Source: Clostridia bacterium (lineage in GTDB: Bacteria; Bacillota; Clostridia; Christensenellales; Borkfalkiaceae). From it: a stretch of DNA of 7,703 nt. The position numbers and the translations under genes were made by a program. The notes under the pieces are model-generated. The model was not told the origin of the DNA. It made no database searches and saw only the letters and a program-made list of their open reading frames with translations. The first letter of the stretch is position 1. Each line of letters starts with the position of its first letter. The DNA lies in assembly GCA_017648525.1 (NCBI GenBank), contig JAGCIP010000202.1:1-7703 (forward strand), written 5' to 3'. Positions 1 through 5,848 of this stretch are shown here, in pieces.

Positions 1-443
1 GAAGATTGCTCCAAGAGTTAGGTAGAGAACCGCAACCCGAAGAAATTGCAAAAGAAATGGAAATTCCAGTAGAACGTGTTATCGAAATTCAAAAAATTGC
101 GCAAGACCCCGTTTCTTTGGAAACTCCTATCGGTGAAGAAGACGATAGCCATCTTTCAGACTTTATAGAAGACGAAAGAAGTACCGCACCGACCGACGCC
201 GTTTCGTATAATATGCTTAAAGAACAGTTAATAGGCGTTTTAGACACTCTCACCCCTCGTGAAGAAAAGGTGCTTCGTTTGCGTTACGGTTTAGACGACG
301 GAAAGCCTAGAACTTTGGAAGAAGTAGGCAAAGAATTTAACGTTACCAGAGAAAGAATTCGTCAGATAGAAGCCAAAGCGCTACGTAAACTTCGTCATCC
401 AAGCCGTTCTAAACGTTTAAAAGACTATATAGATAAGCAATAA
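1..443 (+). CDS. rpoD: RNA polymerase housekeeping sigma factor (sigma-70/SigA), C-terminal part only
   Basis: This is the 3' end of the primary sigma factor, which directs RNA polymerase to -10/-35 promoters. The gene is cut by the window edge: the frame is open back to base 1 (first full codon at 3), so the TTG at 6 is an internal Leu codon, not a start. Counting that Leu as residue 1, the first ~30 residues (QELGREPQPEEIAKEM and following) are the end of sigma region 3. Next comes the region 3.2 finger (DPVSLETPIGEEDDSHLSDF, about 34-53), then region 4.1 (LTPREEKVLRLRYGL). The region 4.2 helix-turn-helix that reads the -35 element follows (LEEVGKEFNVTRERIRQIEA, about 104-123), and the protein ends in the usual basic tail (HPSRSKRLKDYI). 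The match to primary sigma factors rather than alternative ones is close throughout. trmK starts one base after the stop codon, so this is an operon member. Seen directly; identity is near certain. Confidence 0.97.
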   Translation, partial: RLLQELGREPQPEEIAKEMEIPVERVIEIQKIAQDPVSLETPIGEEDDSHLSDFIEDERSTAPTDAVSYNMLKEQLIGVLDTLTPREEKVLRLRYGLDDGKPRTLEEVGKEFNVTRERIRQIEAKALRKLRHPSRSKRLKDYIDKQ

Positions 444-444
444 T

Positions 445-1086
445 ATGACCGAAAGACTTGAAATAATTTTATCGCAAATCCCAAACGGAAAGGTCTTTGC
501 CGATATCGGTTGCGACCACGGATATATTGCTAAAGCAATGCTTTGTTCTGGCAAGAGCGAAAAGGTTATTATAGCCGATATAAGCGCAAAATGTTTATTG
601 AAAGCGGAAAAACTTTTAGAAAACGAGATAGCGGAAGGGCGTGCTAAAAGCGTGGTTTCTAACGGTTTTCAAAAGGTGAGCGGTGCGGACGTCGCTTTGA
701 TTGCGGGTATGGGTGGAGAAGAAATTTCGTCCATTATAAGTTCTGCGGTTGAACTGCCCGAAAATTTGGTAATTCAGCCCATGAAAAACCCCGATAAAGC
801 CCGCACTACAGCCGTTGAGTTCGGCTATAAAATCGTTAAAGATAGGGTGTTTAAGAGTGCTGGAAAGTTTTACGATTTAATCGTATTAAAAAAGGGTAAA
901 GATATGCTTACCCAAGAAGAAATAGAATTTGGCAGGGATAATTTGAGTGGCGATAATCCCACGTTTAAGGAAAGAATTAAGCAAAATATATCTAAATTAG
1001 AAAAGTATTTAAGCGTGCAAAATCTATCGCAAGAAACAAGACTTGAAATTACTGCCCGCCTTGAAAAACTTAAAAAATATGTATAA
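445..1086 (+). CDS. trmK: tRNA (adenine(22)-N(1))-methyltransferase TrmK
   Basis: This is an S-adenosylmethionine-dependent methyltransferase of the TrmK (YqfN, COG2384) family, which makes m1A at position 22 of bacterial tRNAs. The 213-residue protein has the SAM-binding motif I as ADIGCDHGYIAK (residues 19-30). Motif II (VIIADIS, 41-47) follows, with the acidic residue expected to bind the ribose. The family signature IAGMGGEEI is at 86-94, and LVIQPMKN (108-115) sits where relatives have the LILQP motif. The C-terminal third is charged and helical (KERIKQNISKLEKYL), as in the family's C-terminal helical domain. The ATG follows the rpoD stop after a single base and has no good Shine-Dalgarno, which suggests translation coupled to rpoD. 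Position directly after rpoD and before nif3 is the standard Bacillota arrangement. Function is assigned by family; methylation of this organism's tRNAs is inferred. Confidence 0.93.
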   Translation: MTERLEIILSQIPNGKVFADIGCDHGYIAKAMLCSGKSEKVIIADISAKCLLKAEKLLENEIAEGRAKSVVSNGFQKVSGADVALIAGMGGEEISSIISSAVELPENLVIQPMKNPDKARTTAVEFGYKIVKDRVFKSAGKFYDLIVLKKGKDMLTQEEIEFGRDNLSGDNPTFKERIKQNISKLEKYLSVQNLSQETRLEITARLEKLKKYV

Positions 1087-1864
1087 ATTAAAAGAATTTT
1101 TGAACTTATTAGAAGAGTATGCGCCGTTGTCATATAGCCGTCGTTTAATAGAGCGTGGCGACTATGATAATAGCGGAATTATCGTTGAAAATCACGACAA
1201 AGTACAAAAGATTTTTTTCTCTTTAGATTTGAGTGAAAATGCGGTTTCTAAGGCTTTGGAGTTTGGTGCGGACACGGTTGTTACGCATCATCCTGCCATA
1301 TATGAGCCTATAAAAAACCTTGGCGTAAACGGGTCAAATCGTGCGCTATTATTAGCGATAAAGAGCGGACTTAACGTGATTTCAATGCATCTTAATTTAG
1401 ACGTTGCTAAAAACGGAATTGATAAGTGTTTATCTAACGTTTTGGGTGGCGAAAAAGTTGAGATTTTAGACCGCTTGGAAGACAGAGTTGGTTACGGTAG
1501 AGAGTTTTCAATCGACACGACTACCGTCGAAGAATTTAAGAAAATCGTTGCTAAAAAACTTGACACGGACAAGGTTATTGCTTATGGAAATAATCCCGTA
1601 AAAGTCGTTGCGTCTTTTTGCGGTGGCGGTGGCTCGCATGCGCTTAGTGCCGTGCAAGACGGGGTGACTTACGCTGACACAATTGTGACTTCTGACCTTG
1701 CGCATCATCAACTTTTAGCGCTTGTGGAAAGTGGTAAGAACGTTATAATAATACCGCATTACGTTGCGGAAGAATATGGATTCAATAAATTTTACGAATT
1801 TTGCGCCGAAAAAATTAAGAACGGCGTGAAAGCGTGTTATTTTGCAGATAAGAGATTTATGTAA
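1079..1864 (+). CDS. Nif3-like dinuclear metal-center protein (GTP cyclohydrolase I type 2 / YqfO-YbgI family)
   Basis: This is a member of the Nif3 family (DUF34), homologous to YqfO and YbgI. These form hexameric rings with a two-metal site; the true substrate is still debated. From ATG 1079 the protein has 261 residues, the usual size for the short form without the central insert of B. subtilis YqfO. Expected metal ligands are present: H70 and H71 in THHP, D108 in MHLNLD, and H227 and E231 in PHYVAE. H104 in the same MHLNLD motif and the glycine-rich CGGGGSHAL turn (181-189) also fit the family. The start overlaps the end of trmK by 8 bp and lacks a clear Shine-Dalgarno, so translation is probably coupled. 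A longer frame opens at TTG 1043, but the extra 12 residues have no ribosome site and the conserved N-terminus begins at the ATG. Family call is firm; biochemical role is open. Confidence 0.92.
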   Translation: MYKLKEFLNLLEEYAPLSYSRRLIERGDYDNSGIIVENHDKVQKIFFSLDLSENAVSKALEFGADTVVTHHPAIYEPIKNLGVNGSNRALLLAIKSGLNVISMHLNLDVAKNGIDKCLSNVLGGEKVEILDRLEDRVGYGREFSIDTTTVEEFKKIVAKKLDTDKVIAYGNNPVKVVASFCGGGGSHALSAVQDGVTYADTIVTSDLAHHQLLALVESGKNVIIIPHYVAEEYGFNKFYEFCAEKIKNGVKACYFADKRFM

Positions 1865-1870
1865 AGGAGA
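1863..1870 (+). promoter_or_regulatory. Shine-Dalgarno AAAGGAGA deciding the zinc-ribbon gene start
   Basis: A strong ribosome-binding site overlaps the stop codon of the Nif3-family gene. The ATG at 1870 begins with the last base of this site, leaving no spacing, so it cannot be used with it. The in-frame ATG at 1879 lies eight bases downstream of the site and is the better start. Confidence 0.85.
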
Positions 1871-1878
1871 TGGATAAT

Positions 1879-2577
1879 ATGATAAAAGCATTATTAGATT
1901 ATCAAGCGGTTGACGCAAAATTAAGAGAAATCGAAAAGAAACTTTCAGGTAGTGAAGAAAGAAAGAAAGCCGTCAATGCAAAGAAGTATTTAGAAGGCGT
2001 TGAAGAAAACGTTAATAAACTTGACGTTCGTGCGGGAGAACTTGCGTTGGCTTACGAACAAGCGGTTGCTGAGCAGACCAAACTTCAAGAACAAAGCCAA
2101 GCGGTTTCGGAGAGCCTTAACGGTGTTCAAGATGAAAAAGAGGCGTCTTTCTTGATTAAAAAGGCAGAAGAATTGATTGCCAAAATTAAGGCTTACGGTG
2201 CGCAAATCGTTAAACTTTCAGAAGAATTGCAAGCGGTAATTAAAGAATATAACAACATCAAGGCGACCACAAAAGTAGCGCAAACGCAATACAATGAAAA
2301 CGCAAAAAAATACGCTGAACTTAAAGACTCGGTTAAGGATGAAAAAGAAGAGATTGAAAAACAACTTTTAGACCTTAAAGGGAAGGTTGACGCCGAGTTG
2401 ATGGAAAGGTATTTGAAGAAGAGAAATAATAAGATTTATCCTGTGCTTTTTGAAGTTCGTGGAAACGTGTGCGGGGCTTGTAATATGGAACTGCCTATGT
2501 CTGAACTTAACAGGTTAAAGAACGGGGAAATCATAGACTGTGGTCAATGTGGTAGACTAATTTATCAAGGCAAATAA
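1879..2577 (+). CDS. coiled-coil protein with C-terminal C4 zinc ribbon
   Basis: This 232-residue protein has the architecture of the C4 zinc-ribbon family (zf-RING_7 type, relatives of Helicobacter HP0958/FlgZ and chlamydial CT398). Residues ~1-180 are almost entirely heptad-rich charged helix, probably two long antiparallel helices. The C-terminus carries a four-cysteine ribbon: C198 and C201 (CGAC), then C221 and C224 (CGQC), 19 residues apart. The stretch between the pairs (MELPMSELNRLKNGEIIDC) is typical of the family. The start is set by the Shine-Dalgarno at 1863-1870; an upstream ATG at 1870 would add three residues (MDN) but overlaps that site. The gene follows the Nif3-family gene with a 14-bp gap, a pairing I recall from many bacteria. 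Proposed roles for relatives include contacts with sigma factors, RNA or flagellar/secretion proteins, but none can be assigned here. It is the last gene before a hairpin. Confidence 0.88.
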   Translation: MIKALLDYQAVDAKLREIEKKLSGSEERKKAVNAKKYLEGVEENVNKLDVRAGELALAYEQAVAEQTKLQEQSQAVSESLNGVQDEKEASFLIKKAEELIAKIKAYGAQIVKLSEELQAVIKEYNNIKATTKVAQTQYNENAKKYAELKDSVKDEKEEIEKQLLDLKGKVDAELMERYLKKRNNKIYPVLFEVRGNVCGACNMELPMSELNRLKNGEIIDCGQCGRLIYQGK

Positions 2578-2585
2578 AATTAAAA

Positions 2586-2626
2586 AAAGCGTGCAAGACT
2601 TTAGAAAATAAAGTTTTGTGCGCTTT
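2586..2626 (+). terminator. 18-bp hairpin, probable end of the rpoD-trmK-nif3-zinc-ribbon operon
   Basis: Bases 2586-2603 pair with 2609-2626 without a bulge, around a GAAAA loop (2604-2608). Three of the 18 pairs are G-U (2592/2620, 2593/2619, 2597/2615). These would be A-C mismatches in RNA from the other strand, so the structure is selected on + strand transcripts, in line with all genes being +. It lies nine bases after the zinc-ribbon stop codon. The following tract (AACTTTATATT after the closing TTT) is a weak U-run, so termination may be partial or the hairpin may mainly protect the mRNA 3' end. On the - strand it would be followed by seven T, but no - strand gene is near. Confidence 0.75.
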
Positions 2627-2719
2627 AACTTTATATTAGATAAAAATCGTATTTTTCGTTTGCCGTTATATAATTACTTTAAAATTATTTAAATATTTAA
2701 AAAAAATTCTTGTAAAGCA
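2627..2719. other. A/T-rich spacer upstream of the ftsK promoter
   Basis: This spacer is nearly all A/T and has no open frame of note. It contains a tiny A5T-CGT-AT5 inverted repeat (2642-2656) and A- and T-tracts at about 2680-2706, 15-40 bases upstream of the -35 box. Such tracts often act as an UP element for the RNA polymerase alpha subunit. That role is inferred only from composition and position. Confidence 0.4.
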
Positions 2720-2748
2720 TTGTAAAAAGTCAAGGATTTTGGTATAAT
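2720..2748 (+). promoter_or_regulatory. sigma-A-type promoter for ftsK-rimO-pgsA
   Basis: The -10 box is a perfect TATAAT at 2743-2748, preceded by TGG (2740-2742), which gives an extended -10. The -35 box TTGTAA at 2720-2725 matches four of six consensus bases at the ideal 17-bp spacing. The expected transcription start is near 2755, giving a leader of about 36 bases. It lies between a probable terminator and the first gene of the downstream operon, the right place for a promoter. Confidence 0.85.
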
Positions 2749-2756
2749 CTTTTTAG

Positions 2757-2767
2757 GTGCAATGCAC
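2757..2767. repeat. 11-bp palindrome GTGCA-A-TGCAC at the start of the ftsK transcript
   Basis: This perfect inverted repeat has five-base arms and a one-base centre, about 2-12 bases downstream of the expected transcription start. It could be an operator for an unknown repressor, or a short 5'-end hairpin in RNA (four pairs, three-base loop). A chance occurrence is also possible; no regulator is recognised. Confidence 0.4.
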
Positions 2768-2779
2768 GGTTAAAGTTAA

Positions 2780-2785
2780 GAGGTG
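2780..2785 (+). promoter_or_regulatory. Shine-Dalgarno GAGGTG supporting a TTG start for ftsK
   Basis: GAGGTG is complementary to the 3' end of 16S rRNA and sits five bases before the TTG at 2791. The next in-frame Met codon is at residue 35, inside the first membrane segment, so TTG is the only start that keeps the N-terminal domain whole. Confidence 0.85.
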
Positions 2786-2790
2786 GAATT

Positions 2791-5700
2791 TTGAACGGCT
2801 TGGGTAGAAAAACTAAAAATGAAGAAAAGAGAGAACCGATATTCACTAAGGAAACTTTCGGCGTGGTATTCATACTTTTTGCCACCCTTTCTATGGTGTG
2901 TTTAATCACTCGCGAATCGGTTTTTTCCTTGCCGGGTAAATACGTCAATTCGTTCTTATTCGGTTGTTTCGGTTACTTTGCTTATGCGGTTGTCGCTTGG
3001 TTTTGTATAATCGGGCTACGCATGTTGTTTGACAAAAAATCTATTTTTTCCTTAAAAGAGCGCACGTTTTTAACTTTGGGCTTTTTATCCCTTTCAATCG
3101 TTGTTCACGTTGCAACTATGCACGGCTCTGGACTTTCTTATGGTGAATACGTTAAGCGTGCCTATGTAATGGCAAGCGAGGGCGGAATTGCAACCTGTTC
3201 GGGCGGTGGATTTTTTGTTTCACTAATCGCACATCCTTTCAGTTTGCTTATGACAGAAGTAGGCTGTTACGTTGTTTTTGGCATTATTTTTGCCGTATGT
3301 ATATATTTCTTTGTCAAATCGCTTGTGAACGGTGCTAAAAAGCCTGCAAGGGGCGAGAACGAGTTAAGGGGCTCTTGTGTAAAAACCGACAACTCAACCA
3401 TAGAAGTGGAGAACGCACAAGATGGTAGCGTTGAAACGGTAAAGACACCAAAACAAAGTTTATTCATTAGCAATCCTGAAGACTTTGAATTAAAGAGTAG
3501 ACACGAACTTAAAAAGGACGACGGTCCGTCTATGAAACTAGGCTTTTCTGCGGGTGGTTTAGGTGTAGTGACAACCACGACGGAAGAAAAAGACGCTCCA
3601 AAGATAAGCCAAGATTATGAGAAAAAGTTGCAGTATATAAAAACTCCCGCAGTTTTAGACCTTGATGCTTTGCGTGATAACTCAAGGCGTTCAACCGAAA
3701 ACGTAAATACTTATGCAAAGCCCGACCTTTCTAATCAAAACAATTTTAGCGGTGCTAATACCGACGGATATACAACTGTTTCCGATTACGTTAACGTAAG
3801 CGAAAACAAAGAAGTTTTAGATGAAAAAGAAGAAGATATTCCATTCATAGAACACGGCGAAAACTTTACCGTTGAGGGCGGTGATGCTGTTGAGCGTGCG
3901 GATGCGTTTGAGAAAAAATACGCACAAAACGACGAATTCTATGCCGAAACTAAATCGGTTGACGATAGTGAAGTTTATAGCCCGATTTCTTCAACTGAAA
4001 ACGATAGTGTTGAAATTGAAGAAACGCCCGTGACTCAAGAAAGTAATGATGATATTCCGTTTATAGAAGAATTCCCTGCGGAAGAAGAAATAGAAGAAAT
4101 TAAACCGTCTATATTGCATTCTGATGATAGGGCGAGAAATATCTTTGCAGAAGATAAAGAAGAAACTGTTGAAATGCAGGAAGAAAAACCCGTAGGAAGT
4201 TCCGTAGAGAGAACTACTGTTGACTTTACGAGTAGGGTAAGTGCGGATGGAAACGGAGGTGTTGGTTTTGGCGAACGCCGTAGGTTTGATTTTGGTGCAA
4301 ATACTCAAGAACAACCTGCGCCCGAACCTGAAAAACCCAAAAAGCCCGCTCCGCCTATCAATAGGAAATATTTCCGCCCACCGCTAGACCTTTTAGAAAC
4401 CTATACGCCACCCGTTAACGTTGAACAAGAAAATCACGAAGAGCGTATGGAAATAATAAAGTCTACGTTAGAACAATTCCATATAAATGCAATTCCGCAA
4501 AGTTACGTTCAAGGTCCGTCTATTACTCGTTACGAAATTATGATGCCTGCGGGCATTACCGTTAAAAAAGTGTTGCAATACGACGACGACCTTCGTATGA
4601 GACTTTCTTCTAGAGAAGGCGTAAGAATCGAAGCGCCTATTCCTGGCAAAAATTTGGTTGGCATAGAAGTTGCAAATAAGGTAAAAGTTAGCGTTGGCTT
4701 AAAAGAAGTTTTAGAAGGTGCAAAAGACAAAAAAGGCTCGTTAATATTTGCGATAGGTAAAGACTTAGTAGGAAACTCTATTACCGACGACCTTGCAAAA
4801 GGCCCGCACTATTTGGTTGCAGGCTCAACGGGGTCGGGAAAGAGCGTGTGCCTAAATCTTATGCTTATCAGTATGATAATGCGATATAGTCCAGAAGATT
4901 TGCGCTTGATATTAGTAGACCCGAAAGGGGTTGAGTTTAGACCTTACGAACATATTCCGCATTTAATGATTGACGAAATTATAACAGAGCCCAAAAAGGC
5001 GCTTGCGGTGTTGCAATGGTGTTACGACGAAATGGAAAGACGTTATAAGGAATTCCAATCACAAGAAGGAGTGGTGGATATCGATTCTTATAACGAAGTG
5101 GTTGCGAGCGATACGGTTGCTAAAATGCCGAGAATCGTGGTTGTAGTTGACGAACTTTCTAACCTTATGGAAACTTGCAAAAAGGAAATGGATGCAAGGA
5201 TATTAGCGTTGGCGCAAAAGGCAAGGGCGGCGGGTATTCACTTAGTGCTTGCGACCCAGCGTCCGTCAGTTGACGTAATAACCGGAACGATAAAAGCAAA
5301 CTTGCCGTCAAGAATTGCACTTAAACTTATGAGTTTTGCCGACTCTAACACCATTATAAGCGAAGGTGGTGCGGAAAAACTTTTAGGTAACGGCGATATG
5401 CTTTACAGAAACTCTGGAATGAACGAGTGTGAAAGATATCAAGGGGCGTACATTTCAAGGCGTGAAGTTAACAATATCGTTAAGTATATCAAAGAGAATA
5501 ACCAAGCGTACTTTGATGATGAATTACAAGAATATCTCGATAGAGAAACCCGCCCCAAGCAAGAAGAAACGGCTATTAGCGGTGGAGATGACGAAGGAGA
5601 TGCTAACGAGATTAACGAATTTTTCTTAAAGGCGTTGTGGCTTGCCGTTAACACTCAAACAGTTTCCATATCGCAGTTGCAAAGAAGATTCCAAATAGGA

Positions 5701-5835
5701 TATTCTAGAGCAGGCGGTTTGGTGGATAAAATGGAAAGAATGGGGTTCGTTTCTGCAAACGAAGGCAGTAAAGCGAGAAAAGTTTTACTTTCTCGTGAAG
5801 AATTTGAAAATAGATTTGGCGCAATGCCCGATTAA
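2791..5835 (+). CDS. ftsK: FtsK/SpoIIIE-family septal DNA translocase
   Basis: This membrane-anchored hexameric ATPase pumps DNA through the closing division septum. The protein has 1014 residues and a TTG start backed by GAGGTG. Four hydrophobic segments lie at about 23-40, 53-79, 91-109 and 141-176, the last possibly a short half-segment followed by a full one. An acidic, low-complexity linker spans ~180-520, with DIPFIE at 349-354 and again at 421-426, and ends in a proline/lysine run. The motor domain follows: Walker A GSTGSGKS (678-685), DPKGVE (710-715), Walker B VVVVDEL (783-789), ATQRP (821-825) and GGAEKLLG (859-866). The C-terminal gamma winged helix, which reads orienting DNA sequences, is at ~945-1005 (LQRRFQIGYSRAGGLVDKME). 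The protein is longer than SpoIIIE (about 790) through its linker. Whether it serves vegetative division, sporulation or both cannot be told from sequence. It is the first gene of the operon with rimO. Confidence 0.96.
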   Translation: MNGLGRKTKNEEKREPIFTKETFGVVFILFATLSMVCLITRESVFSLPGKYVNSFLFGCFGYFAYAVVAWFCIIGLRMLFDKKSIFSLKERTFLTLGFLSLSIVVHVATMHGSGLSYGEYVKRAYVMASEGGIATCSGGGFFVSLIAHPFSLLMTEVGCYVVFGIIFAVCIYFFVKSLVNGAKKPARGENELRGSCVKTDNSTIEVENAQDGSVETVKTPKQSLFISNPEDFELKSRHELKKDDGPSMKLGFSAGGLGVVTTTTEEKDAPKISQDYEKKLQYIKTPAVLDLDALRDNSRRSTENVNTYAKPDLSNQNNFSGANTDGYTTVSDYVNVSENKEVLDEKEEDIPFIEHGENFTVEGGDAVERADAFEKKYAQNDEFYAETKSVDDSEVYSPISSTENDSVEIEETPVTQESNDDIPFIEEFPAEEEIEEIKPSILHSDDRARNIFAEDKEETVEMQEEKPVGSSVERTTVDFTSRVSADGNGGVGFGERRRFDFGANTQEQPAPEPEKPKKPAPPINRKYFRPPLDLLETYTPPVNVEQENHEERMEIIKSTLEQFHINAIPQSYVQGPSITRYEIMMPAGITVKKVLQYDDDLRMRLSSREGVRIEAPIPGKNLVGIEVANKVKVSVGLKEVLEGAKDKKGSLIFAIGKDLVGNSITDDLAKGPHYLVAGSTGSGKSVCLNLMLISMIMRYSPEDLRLILVDPKGVEFRPYEHIPHLMIDEIITEPKKALAVLQWCYDEMERRYKEFQSQEGVVDIDSYNEVVASDTVAKMPRIVVVVDELSNLMETCKKEMDARILALAQKARAAGIHLVLATQRPSVDVITGTIKANLPSRIALKLMSFADSNTIISEGGAEKLLGNGDMLYRNSGMNECERYQGAYISRREVNNIVKYIKENNQAYFDDELQEYLDRETRPKQEETAISGGDDEGDANEINEFFLKALWLAVNTQTVSISQLQRRFQIGYSRAGGLVDKMERMGFVSANEGSKARKVLLSREEFENRFGAMPD

Positions 5836-5848
5836 CCAAGGATAAATT

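Noticed and set aside
1043..1078. TTG start 12 codons upstream of the Nif3-family ATG
   Set aside because: No ribosome-binding site precedes it, it lies deep inside trmK, and the family-like N-terminus begins at ATG 1079.
1870..1878. ATG at 1870 as start of the zinc-ribbon gene
   Set aside because: Its first base is part of the Shine-Dalgarno AAAGGAGA, leaving no spacing; ATG 1879 is correctly spaced.
2642..2656. Small AAAAAT-CGT-ATTTTT inverted repeat as a second terminator
   Set aside because: The stem is six A-T pairs with a three-base loop and no U-run beyond its own arm, too weak to call in A/T-rich DNA.
3267..4314. Several 60-110 codon open frames on the - strand within ftsK, and similar ones under the other genes
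   Set aside because: They are antisense to strongly conserved or clearly coding + strand genes, have no recognisable domains or ribosome sites, and read as low-complexity shadows.
5429..5629. 66-codon + strand open frame inside the end of ftsK
   Set aside because: It lies in another frame within the ftsK motor end and the junction to its gamma domain, and shows no family resemblance.
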